From assembly GCA_023079485.1 (NCBI GenBank), contig CM041090.1, positions 12,907,403 to 12,971,402 of the forward strand: a stretch of 64,000 nt of DNA, given 5' to 3'. A program made the translations under genes and the position numbers. The number at the start of each line of letters is the position of its first letter. Position 1 is the first letter of the stretch. This document shows, in pieces, positions 50,896 to 61,350 of the stretch. The notes beneath the pieces were generated by a model. That model searched no databases. It was not told the origin of the DNA and saw nothing but the letters and a program-made list of their open reading frames with translations. The stretch is from Archilochus colubris. Lineage: Eukaryota > Chordata > Aves > Apodiformes > Trochilidae.

Positions 50896-51639
50896 TTTTC
50901 CCCCAAAACACACCTTATTCGGTTCAGAAACTGAACCTGGCTAAAGCAGAGGTTTGGAGACCCACCCTGGGAGGAGGGAAGCTTCCAGCTGAGCCATGCA
51001 CCTGTGACATTGCTCTGTGACACAGCTCATGGAAGAGCAGCTGGAAGTGGAGCCTGCTATAGTTAATTTTTTAACAATCAGTTTAGGAATTGTTTGCTTT
51101 AGCACCTTGTTTTCCCAGACTAGATTGTATCATCCTTTGCATTGTCCAGGTTAAGTTAAATATAAAGATGTAAGGATTCATGTCAAAGTCATGACCCCTG
51201 CTCACGAGCCAAAATAAAAAAAAGTTGTTCCATTTAGCTCTTAGAAAGAATAAAATAGTTGCTTTTTATTAAAAATCTATTTCACTTTAAAATGCATCTA
51301 TTTTTAATTTTTGAGGGAAATGGCTTTCCTTTAAAGAAAAATGAAACAAAATGTTTTCCTCAGATTAAAAGAAACTTTTTGGTTAATCCAAAATGAATGT
51401 TTTCCAGTTTGCATTTCAGAAACAAAAGAAAAAATAAGTTAGCTTTATGTTGACTCAGAAGGTATATTTTTTCAATTTTTTTCCAGCATCAAACCAAAAT
51501 AAGTAATTTTATTTGATCTGTTCTGTACACAGATACAAACAGACCCTACAGGAGAGACAGGTGCTCAGCATCTTTGAAAATCAGGCCATTAAAGTAATGA
51601 TTTCACTCTATTGATCTTAAAGAGAAAGGAAATTGTACA
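50896..51639. other. Noncoding stretch
   Basis: Nothing assignable between the microsatellite and the old CR1 relic. Confidence 0.5.
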
Positions 51640-52505
51640 ATGAATATATTTAGAAATGGTACCAAAATAGGAAGGACTGGAAATAGCAAACATCAGAGGA
51701 GCTTAGAAAGCATTAAAATGAATACAATTTAATGTGGATAAATGTAAAATAATACACGTGGAGGAAAATACTATCTGGCATAAAATCAAAGGAACATTCT
51801 ACAGAAAGAATAGTAATGTGGAAAAGATTTAGAGTGAGAGATAAGAACATATTGGACATGAGGTTTAGATTTAATGACGTTGCACAAGTAGCAGATATAC
51901 TCATAAAAGCAGATATGAATTAAGATTTTGATTTGCTTCTTGCTAATGGCTGAGGTCACATCATTAGGCAAATTCTCTGCTATTTGAAGAAGTAAATTTG
52001 TACAGAAAAATCATCAATTTTTTTAAAATGTTTTTGTTCCATTATCATTCTACAAATAGGTTCCTCTGCTCTGAGAAAGACTCCAGGAAACAACAAGAGA
52101 AACAAGTATTACAAGGTGTGATCTATTCTGTGAGAGGCTGAAGGTGCTCCATGGTTAAAGCTTAAGGAAAAGAAGCTGTGATGACAGTCTTTAAACATTG
52201 AAATGGCAGCAGTCCAAAAAGAGGAAGATGATTAACTGAGGCTGGAAATGGCATGTTAAGGAACAATAACTTGAAAGGAGAAATCTATGTGAATGTAAAG
52301 CTAAAAACCAAAATCTAAGTCACAAGGACAATGAGATGAAGGGAAAATTTACACTAAAGGTAGTTAATGCATCATGTCTACATGTGCTTCAAAGGAGATT
52401 TGACAAAACCTTGAGGCCATTTACAGAAGACAAGCTTTCCATGCAGGGCATTGAACTATTCTACCTGCATGATCTCTTCCAGATCAGTCTTGTTCCAGAC
52501 TCAAA
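51640..52505 (+). mobile_element. Ancient sense CR1/L3-like relic
   Basis: The RT catalytic region is visible at about 51648-51675, where FRNGTKIG stands at the place of FADDTKIG. TTTAATGTGGATAAATGTAA (51727-51746, FNVDKCK) and ATAATACACGTGG (IIHV) follow, as in the CR1 'FN..KCKVLHLG' block. Later pieces (GGAGATTTGACAAAACCTTG, 52395-52414, and GCATGATCTCTTCCAGATCA, 52468-52487) match the C-terminal and 3' UTR order. No open frame remains. It is far older than the copy at 4498-8940. Confidence 0.6.
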
Positions 52506-53644
52506 GTAGTTTCTGTTTTGTTATGCTTCTTTTAATTTTTTTCATTTTGCAAATCTGGCGAGAAGATGGATGTGCTTTTGCTTTTTTAAATGTTTTTCCA
52601 ATTCAATCTGGGAAGGCTTGACCTGGAAAAAAGAGAAAGATTGGCAGGCACTGTAGGGTTTATCGGGACTGGCATTTTTGCAGCAATGTTCAGCTGCATC
52701 CTTGACCAAGCACAACAGGCAAGTCTCTGAAAGCCCCAAGTCCAAGACCAATGGCTTCAGAACCTTGATGCTTTTGTTAATAGATGTTTCAGTCAATGAG
52801 TTATTTTGCACAACAGAAATGTCCCAGAGCACCTTCAGGTGTAAGAATGCAGCTCAAAAATAGTTATCTTCCATTTCACAAATTCAAAGGGTTTTCTGCA
52901 ACACTACAATTTTTTATTTCCAAATGAATACTGAGTTTCTGAAGAACAGGATGAGAATCTCAGAAAAAAAAAATTAGTAGTAAAAAAAGTCATCCAGGCT
53001 TTTTCCTCAGAATAACCCTGCGGAATCCAAGCCTTGCCTGCTGGGATTTTAAGATGGAAATCACATGGCTAACATTAAAATCTTGTTACAGGATTAGAGG
53101 CCTCATCCTGAGCCAGGTTAAATTGAATGCAGCTCCACTGACTTCAGTAGAGTTTTACCCTTTCACAGCAATTGAGGATCTGTCCATAAAAATGTCTTTG
53201 GCTGGTTTATTACAGGAACAGGTAGGTATGTTCATATCTGATTTCTGGTTCCAAGTTTTCTCAGCCAGTTAGAGTTGTCTAGTTCTTGATAAACTGAAAT
53301 AAAAGACACAAGTCGAATACTTGAAAGTGCTTTGCAAGATAGAAATGGGAAAAGCAAAGTTGCCAGTGCAACATTTTATTGGTCCATTTTTGTGCATTAT
53401 GCCACATATTTTAATAGTGTGTGCACACATTTTTTTCACAAAACTATTGCCCCACTTCATGTATTGTCTGGAAGGAGGCTCCTGTTCTGTATTTTATCTT
53501 TTCTACTCCACATGTGGGTTCCAGCCTAATTTACAATCCTGCCGTCCAATCCCAGCATAAAATACACAAATTATTAATTTCTTCAGGATCTTTTCCATTG
53601 TGACTCATTAATTATTTTTATGGCATCTTATGTGAAAACTATTA
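52506..53644. other. Noncoding stretch
   Basis: A 96-codon minus-strand frame (52542-52832) opens with GTG and has no Met. It includes a TTTCTCTTTTTTCCAG acceptor-like site but nothing recognisable. CCACTGACTTCAGTAGAG at 53136-53153 is one of the recurring motif copies. Confidence 0.45.
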
Positions 53645-53760
53645 TAATTCCCTTTCCACAAATAAGAAAACTGAGACAGGAAAGGAACATGGCTTGTTTT
53701 GGGCCACAAAGGGAATCAGTGGCAGGCCCAGAGCTCCTGGCTCTCAGCTCATATTTATTT
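53645..53760 (-). mobile_element. MIR/CORE-SINE-like relic, antisense
   Basis: TTCCCTTTCCACAAATAAGA, AAACTGAGACAGGAAAGG, GGGCCACAAAGGGAATCAGT and GGCAGGCCCAGAGCTCC follow the reverse-complemented MIR order (TTTACAGATGAGGAAACTGAGG, then GGTCACACAG, then GGCAGAGCC). It is diverged, as expected for an ancient SINE. Confidence 0.6.
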
Positions 53761-56700
53761 CTTCCCAAAAGGAGAAGGTTTGCCATACTCACAGCTTCCA
53801 TGTGCACCAGCAGTCATGAAGTCTATTCCAAAAGGCAGGATCAAAATACTGCAATGGAGGCATTCAACTAACGATGAACACAGTCGTCACCTGTAAAAAT
53901 ATTATCTTAACTTGACTTGCAGTATTTCCAGTATAGCAACAAACATAAACCACTTTTCAAGGTCTAAACCTATACCACTTGGTCATAGTTTGAGTTTATG
54001 AAATCTCCTTCTATTTTATACACTTTTTTTCTTGCCTACAGAACGTAGTGTGGGGCTTCCAGCAACAGGCCACCTTACAGCATTTGGAATCTTTGACAAG
54101 TACCTGGTTTTGTCATGTTAGAACTCTGAAAATAGTATAAATTTGTCATTATTTATGAAATTTATGTTTTAATTACTCTTAAACTACATCTGGAATTTCT
54201 GAGTCTCTGGACTGCAGCACTATCTTGCAAAAAGTATGAAGTAATGTGAAAGACCTGGCTTATATACTGGAACCTCATGTCCTTCTATATGAGCAAGTCC
54301 TGTCCTGCTTCATTAATAATGTGCAGTAATAACATCATAGAATCATAAAATTGAGAGATTCAGGACTGTTGATTTTACAGTCTATCAGACACAGATATCT
54401 CAAAGAAATATTCGGTGTATTTCTTCTTGGAAAATGGTTAAGAAATTATACATCTAAAAGTTTTTTTATTTTTAACGGGTTTTATTTATTCAACTAAATT
54501 AAAGCATATGGTAATGTTATTTGTATACTTTTTTTCATCTCAATATTTTATGTGTTATAATAACAAACAGTTGTATTGTCCCAAGGCCTATCAGTCATCT
54601 GCATGCTATGGGCTCTTTTGATGTTGGGCATTTTTAAGATACTGACATTTCTCTTTGGCAGAGACTGAGTAGTTTCCCTGCTAAAGGACATGCTCATCCA
54701 TTTGATCACTCTTGTGTTGAATCCAGTAGGACCATATTTTGTTTTAGCCTCCTTTTCAGAATTTTTTATAAGCAACTAGAAGAGAGAGAGACCTAAAGAC
54801 AAGGCTGCATCTCTTTTTCATCAGACAATATACTCTCTCCTGTGTTAGGAGTATGGAAGTGCTGAATATCATGAGGAAGGCAGTGTTTGCAGTCCTTTTG
54901 GCTGGAACTGGAACTGAAACTATCCAAAAGAAAGCATGTGCCTGGGAAACTTTCAGTCCAAAGATGCTAACTTTTCAGCTTCAAGACTTTCTCCTAAAAA
55001 GCTTCTGGGTAAACAGATGAACTTTGAACACTTACTGGAATGCCACATCTTGGAAAGTTAAAGATGACAGGATTATAATCCTTGATCACTTTCGTCTCAC
55101 CAACACAAGATCAATCTGAAGTAAAGTGCAGATTTAGCTGTTAATATGGGAATGGAGCTTCTCCAGATGTTGCATTTCAGTGATAAGTTTCTCTTGGTGT
55201 TGGATATTCTAAATGGAGTTTTCTAAACATCTGTGCTCTGTCTAGACAGGAATATTTTAACTTTCCACATCACAATTCAGGTATTTTTACATTTTTTAAT
55301 CTTAAAGCCTTTGAAAACAAGGCCACATCAGACAGGAAAGGTATTGTACCCCTCAGGTTGAGTAAACAATCCACAGCAGCCTGCTTAGAAGCAAAGACTC
55401 TAGGCAGCTAGATGGATGTATATACACATATAAATACCTGCTAACATAGCTCTGCTGCTCTAAAGGTCAGAAAGCAAAGAGCAATCCAGAACACCAGCTT
55501 GGTTGTGGATACCCCTCCCCAGAGGACGTGTTTTTCAGGACTGAAATCAGATTGGCAGTTTATGAAAGATGTAATCTTTCTCCCACATATCTCATGCAAA
55601 ACCACAGGAAATAGCACTCATGTTCCTCACACCAGAAGTCAAGACACACATAATCAAGTACCATATAGTCCCTCACTATAAAGTGTAGTCAGGAGGCTTT
55701 GGCTTGTTGTCTGTGGTCAAAAAATATGTGCAAGCAAGCATACAGAATATTTTTTCACTTTTAAAAATTATATCTCTGTGTCACCATTATGGAAAGGTTT
55801 TTTGATTCATCCTTGAAATCAAAATGATTTTCTGGACACATTCTTCTTCCTGATGGCTAGCATGTACATTAAAATTATTCTGCATAGGTGCTAGAAGCCA
55901 AAATGGGATGTGTAGTCCTGCTTCACCTCTTATTGCCTGTTTATCCTTGTTTTAACCAATTTACACTTCACTTACATCAGTATAAATGCACTAAAATGTG
56001 AAAGCAGTCTGATGGGACTTTCCAATGGGCAATTTACATTCTCACTTCTGCAACTGCTATATTTAGCAATTCTAAGAGAAATATGAAAAATTGAATTCCT
56101 GAGCAAAACTGATTGAAGTCTTACCACAGCAAAAAGATAGATTATTTTCTAGGGCTGATTTTTTAGAATATGTACCCCTTTCAAATTCTAAAAATGTGTG
56201 TCTATTTTAGACTTTTGTAAGGCATTTGGCAAGCACTGCTTCGAAGATGATAGTGAAATTTAATTTTAAATTTTGAAAAGCGTAGTTTAGGTCAGAAATG
56301 GAAGATAATTTTAAGAGCTCAGCCTCTGCTGTGAAGGACATAAATCATGCAGATAACAGGAATGAACTTAGGGCAATTTCCACTAATGAGGACTTATATA
56401 AGACAAGATATTGTAAACCATGGACTACATGCCAATGCTGAAGATAGAGGTCCAGTTTAACTGATTAAACCCACTGCATGGCAGCTCTGCATCCTACCCA
56501 TGGAGAGAACACCAGTTCCAACAGGCAACATTCATGCTTTAAAATAAATGTTACTTTGGGTGTTGTCATAATCTCCCCAGTTCTGTATCCAAAAATCTAA
56601 AAGTCTTGTTACAGTTCCAAGACTGAAGGTGAAATGCTCTACATATTCAGACTATTCTTCTTCTTCCTATCAGTCACTTTTTGTCCCATCCTTCATTCTC

Positions 56701-58394
56701 AGGACTCTGTATAAGCACCCTGCAAATCTGGTGGGTCCTAATGAGAAAGGTTAGACAGGAAGATACTGAGTGAGGCATAACTTCTCCTCTATCTGTAGCT
56801 ATTGGGAAATATGTGAATCCCAGAAGATATCCACTGGCTAGGAAGCCAGTGAAATGAATCTGGGTGTTGCAACATTGCCAAAGGATGGAGTGAGGCAGTG
56901 AGGTGCCAAGAACCTAGAGCACAGGTGAATACATGTGATCTGTCCCCACACAGGTGGGTTTGGACTCTGGACTCCGGTGGGTCTGAGGGTCATTTCCACA
57001 GTGTAGTCTGCCACAGAGAAGAGAAAGGGTGAGACTCACCTTCCCAAGAGCAATTCAGGAGCCATTTCTACATGGAAATCCTTTGAGAAAAATCTTTCCT
57101 TTAGCCTTTTCCCTGGGGCTTTTACTGCTAGAGGGGACAATCAGACCCAGACATATTACACACAGATTATCCACTTAATCTCATTGCAACAGTTATTGGT
57201 ATCTCTCCTCCTGCACTTGTTCCAAACAGACAAATGTATCTTTTGATTGCTGCATAAAAGGGTGTCTCCTTTCACTGTGTTAAAGCCTAACCTTCACAAT
57301 CAAATTTTCTTTATAAAATAAAAGGAAAATATATTTGATGGAGGAAACTGCAACTAAATTAAGATCAGCATTAGATAAACAAATCTTTAAATGGCTGCTA
57401 GCTATTGATTTACTTTCTGAACTGATTTCTCTGGCTCAGAAAGTCTTTCCCACGCTTGGTGGGGAATATGCATTTAAACCCTAGGGTTTGGTCTACACAA
57501 GGGAAATTTCTCCCAAATTATCAGTGAGTTTAGAAGGGATTTGCAAACACTATTTTAAAAGTAATCGGAATTGTTTAGGCTTTACTGTGTTGGAATCCAG
57601 TAAGAACAGTTTGGATTGTTTGGTGCTTCATCTATCCAAGAACTTGAATTGGCTTTTAAGCAAGAATTCAAGAGCCCATATTAAGAGGTAATGACAGTGC
57701 CAGGAGCTCTGAATGGCACTGGGCCTCTGAATTTACAGTTTTCTGCATTGGTCCCAGAGTTACTGGAATTTTTTATCATATTTTACTGAAAAAAAGGTGG
57801 GGTTGGAAGCATGCTGTTCTTAGGCAACAAACTCATGCAACATCTGATTGGTACAGGTTGCAAAAGTTTTGCCATGGTGAAGATATTTATGAATTTGTGC
57901 CTCAGCAGATAACTTCAAACATAAGTAATGGTAAAAATGTCCAGGCTTTCAGACTTGGTAGGCAATATTGTCAATACTATTGACAATAGTATGGTCATGC
58001 ATTAGGTCTTCAACTAAATTTCTGTTGAGGTGTAACATTTGTTAGTGTGAAAGCTTAAAATCTGTATCTGTGGCCACATCTTTTGGTGCATATTTTTATA
58101 ATACATCCTGAATAATTTTATAGCACCAACGATGACTCCATGCAGTGATCAGTTGTTGCTCTCAAAAAGGTCTTCTATTGTATACTCAGAAAATTATTTG
58201 TGGTATTAACAGCTTCTCTATAAAGAAAAAAGAAAAAAAGAATCCTTCTTTACCTTCTGCATTACCAAAAGGAAAATCTTGCAGTTTTGTCTGAACTATC
58301 CTGAAAGCATTTATGCAGTTGTATTTTGATAGGCACAGATGCAAGGTTTCTATTACATAACAGCTGTATTTCCTGGAGGGAAGGCCCTGTTAAT

Positions 58395-58397
<3 letters not shown>
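53761..58397. other. Long noncoding stretch, no gene seen
   Basis: AT-rich. ATCATAGAATCATAAAATTG at 54336-54355 is the only CR1-tail-like trace, too short to claim. Short frames have no support. Confidence 0.5.
57966..57988. repeat. Perfect 11-bp inverted repeat with 1-bp centre
   Basis: TATTGTCAATA, a single C, then TATTGACAATA. The arms are exact reverse complements. Each contains an ACAATA/TATTGT word resembling a SOX site, so paired binding in opposite orientation is possible. Chance is not excluded in AT-rich DNA. Confidence 0.85.

Positions 58398-58426
<29 letters not shown>
58398..58426. repeat. A29 homopolymer
   Basis: Twenty-nine consecutive A. I checked the upstream side for a retrocopied transcript and the flanks for a duplication, and saw neither. 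Confidence 0.92.
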
Positions 58427-58430
<4 letters not shown>

Positions 58431-61022
58431 GTAGAATAGGCATTTAGCTCTGCTTTCTCCAGTAGATGTCACTTGCACTACATAATAATTCATGTAAAGA
58501 AGTCAAAGTATATAGAAGTGCATTGCTTTCCTTGAAATATGCAAGGCAAATTAAAAAGCCATTTTAGTGCCCTGTGTACGTAGTAAGTTTGGCATTTGGT
58601 TTATTTTAACAGATGGCATTGAAATAACAAAAGGTAAAGCATTTTTGTTTCCAATTGATCAGTGAGGATTATATCTCTATCTACTGTAATTGGAAATAAC
58701 AGAAGGAGACAAATTTACTTGTTGACACATGTGAAGCCTGTGTCACACATGATCTAATATTGTATTGACAACTACAATTTGACAATTACCAGATTTATTC
58801 TAAAGAGAAAATGTACTATGTGATTATTTTTTATTTCAGAAGCATGAGCATTTTGGATGACATTTAGTAAGGAAAAAAATTATAAGACACGTATACCCCA
58901 GTGGCAGAGCTGTTTTCTTGTATCAACAAAGGAGAACTTGTGGGCTTATTATGTATTTAATGGAAGCTGTCTTGTGTCCTACTTGTTTAGAAACATATGT
59001 GTTGTTCTAGGTACTTCCTAGAGGATTTCTATTAATTTTTAATCTATAGATTTTACTATAATAATAGTGTAACAACACTGTCTTAGGCTGAATCACTATG
59101 GACTTCTGGGCATGGGAAAAACCTCATCTCCAGGCCCTCAGTGCCTCAGGGATACTCTTACGCCTCCATGATCTCAGGGTCACTGCTGATGGTCAATTAT
59201 CTGAAAAGGTTCAGATTTTACAGCTTACATCATTTTCCTTGTCTCTAACTGACATGTCAGCCAAGGCCTTACATTATAGGATTCAGGCAGTAGTGGTTCA
59301 CTTGCTGTCTGATCAGTGTTTGGTATCTCCTGTTCGGAGCCATCTCTCGTATGCTCACCTTAGTATCCCTTCCTTTCATCTTGTGACTGGTAGGAGAACC
59401 AGTTTTGGATTCTGTTTTTCTATTTTTTCCTTCCAGACCCAGAAAAACCCCAGCACAGGTCAGTTAAAAAGTAGCTATACTGTCTTCTCATCTTATTCCC
59501 AGCTCATTCCCCTGTCTCCCATAGGCAACTACACACAAACACAATTTTCAGGGTTTTCAGAAGGAATGTCTACTTGTGCAAGCAGGAGCCACAGAGATGT
59601 GGGCATGAGCCTTACTACTATACCTTTGCTCTCTCACACAGAAGACCTGAATAATGCAAGTGTGAATAAACCATGTCCTGTTCTGGAATGAGTTTGAGGA
59701 ACCCAACGTGGACAGCAGTGGAGATTGTTAAAGCTTTGTCCTTCATCCCCAAAGAAACACAGTGTACCCTCTAAATTGAAGGAGTAAAAATGTAAAAAGG
59801 CAATATAAATATATTTTTCCCCAAATTGCAGCTGAAAGAGAAATACTGCATGGGAAACTCCAGCTACTGTAAGTGTGGTCTTAGTGAGAGCTACCTGCTG
59901 TCCTTTTTTGTCTGCCACAAGGGGAGGAAAGGAGGTGGGAAACGGACAAGCAAAGGTGATCATGCCAAAAAAAAAATGCAAGCACAGGCTATTTCTTGTC
60001 AAATAGAGATCTTACCCTATTGAACCTGGGAAGAGGCATAGCTGTTATAAGTCTAGATCACATATAGGGAGCCAGGTCTCTGTCTGATTTGGTGATTCAT
60101 AACAGAGAGGAGGGGTTCAAGTGGTCTGATCCAAGCTACTCTGCATTGCCTGCTTCAGGTCACATGTAACATATCAGGTCTGTAAAAGTTTATATCCCCA
60201 CTCAAACTAGAAATCAGTATCAATAGACTTTAAGAAGGGCTCTAGATCACTAAAGGCAGTTTACTGGAAAGATATAGGAAACTCCACAAAGAGCAGAGAA
60301 GACAAAGAAATCCAGGAATGAACTAGAAATAAAAATCCTGATAAAATTAATCAGGTTGCTTGGCACTATAGAGATTCATGCTCTTTGCCTGCATTAATTT
60401 TTGCTCCTTTTTTTTTTTCCCCTCAAGAAACACAATTTGCTACGAAATGAAAATAACCCAACTCTTTGAAACTTTGACCTGACACAGGCTGTTGATATTC
60501 TTCTGCTGAAAGGAAGAATGATCTGTAGCACCACTGACCTATTTTTCACAAGTAACACAACAGCTTCTCTGAGCTGAGCCCATCCAGGAGAAACACATTT
60601 CTTTTATGCACAATTCAGATTTGATGATGATGACTGCAATGTAAATCTGAAAAGCATGGAAGAATTTTGGTATTTATTTCCTTTGCTTATAGGCACACAC
60701 AGTTTTGACAGTAATTTTAATGAAAAGAGTTGGTAATTTCTCATGTAAATGTAGGTGCTGGGCTTTACTGAAGGTGCAAGAGGTTATAAAGAAGCAAACA
60801 AAGCCTGCAGTATTATGAAATCTAAAGACAGAAGTTGGAACAGGGACTAACAGAGCTGGAACAGAGTTAATGTACTAGGCATATACAGATACATCAAAGG
60901 ATCTCGTGTTCTCCTATGAATTCCATGTCATGGCACCACAAAACTATGTATTGTGAGCTTCATTTTACAGATATGGAGCAAGATATACAGCTTGTGTCTG
61001 ATAAACCTGGCCAGTCACAGTG
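58427..61022. other. Noncoding stretch holding the window's longest non-transposon ATG frame
   Basis: Apart from the frame at 59098-59691 (separate entry) there is no gene-like sequence. TGACACA...TGTGTCA near 58722-58744 is a short inverted repeat. The segment just before 61023 (CATTTTACAGATATGGAGC) may be a MIR trace. Confidence 0.45.
59098..59691 (+). CDS. Uncharacterised 197-codon open frame, doubtful
   Basis: Starts at ATG with A at -3 and G at +4, a good initiation context, and runs 197 codons to TGA. This is the longest ATG frame outside transposons. The product is rich in Ser, Leu and Thr, has no signal peptide, clear membrane segment or motif I recognise, and reads like translated noncoding DNA. 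The region is richer in C and T than its neighbours, which removes stop codons and makes a long chance frame easier. No splice sites, poly(A) signal or partner exons were identified. It could be part of a long noncoding RNA or simply a chance frame. I do not assign a function. Confidence 0.12.
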   Translation: MDFWAWEKPHLQALSASGILLRLHDLRVTADGQLSEKVQILQLTSFSLSLTDMSAKALHYRIQAVVVHLLSDQCLVSPVRSHLSYAHLSIPSFHLVTGRRTSFGFCFSIFSFQTQKNPSTGQLKSSYTVFSSYSQLIPLSPIGNYTQTQFSGFSEGMSTCASRSHRDVGMSLTTIPLLSHTEDLNNASVNKPCPVLE

Positions 61023-61350
61023 TGTAGTGAAATGAGGCAACCAGGTGCCACTAATTGCCAGGTAGTGGGCATGAGCTTGTGTTAAGCCCACCTGTGCCTG
61101 ATTAGGGCAGGGCCCCCACTGCGCATGAGCAGGGTTAGGGGGCCAATAAAAGGTGAGGCTTGAAGCACACGTTTGGGTTACTCCTGAGCAAGCCAGCAGA
61201 GAGATCAGTTGCTCTGGGAGCAACAGCACCGATCCAGGCTGGTCACCCCTGAGGGCAATAGACTCAGAGCACTATTTGTGAGTTTCTGCTGGAACACCTG
61301 GTTGGACCTTGGAGCGTCATACCCTAAGAGAGGTTTGTCTCGCAACAACA
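61023..61350 (+). mobile_element. LTR-like element sharing one arm with the 3927-4364 element
   Basis: From TGTAGTGAAATGAGGC onward this matches the left arm of the 438-bp element, and from 61124 to about 61206 the inner part of its right arm. A CCAATAAAAGG (61143-61153) could serve as a TATA-like box or polyadenylation signal. A perfect hairpin GTTGCTC-TGG-GAGCAAC lies at 61208-61224. No inverted partner arm occurs downstream. Ending at CAACAACA (61350) would give TG...CA ends, but I see no matching target duplication, so the right boundary is uncertain. It could be a solo LTR or a truncated transposon copy. Confidence 0.55.

Noticed and set aside
50592..51023. 143-codon minus-strand frame rich in Phe, Ile and Tyr
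   Set aside because: It is the translation of the ATAAC/ATAAA microsatellite.
52542..52832. Cys-containing 96-codon minus-strand frame with an acceptor-like pyrimidine tract
   Set aside because: No ATG, no donor site and no recognisable domain; insufficient for an exon call.
54336..54355. CR1-like octamers ATCATAGAATCATAAAAT
   Set aside because: Only about 20 bp match and the following sequence does not continue as CR1.
58398..58426. A29 tract as the tail of a processed pseudogene
   Set aside because: Upstream sequence matches no transcript I recognise, has no frame, and the flanks show no target duplication.
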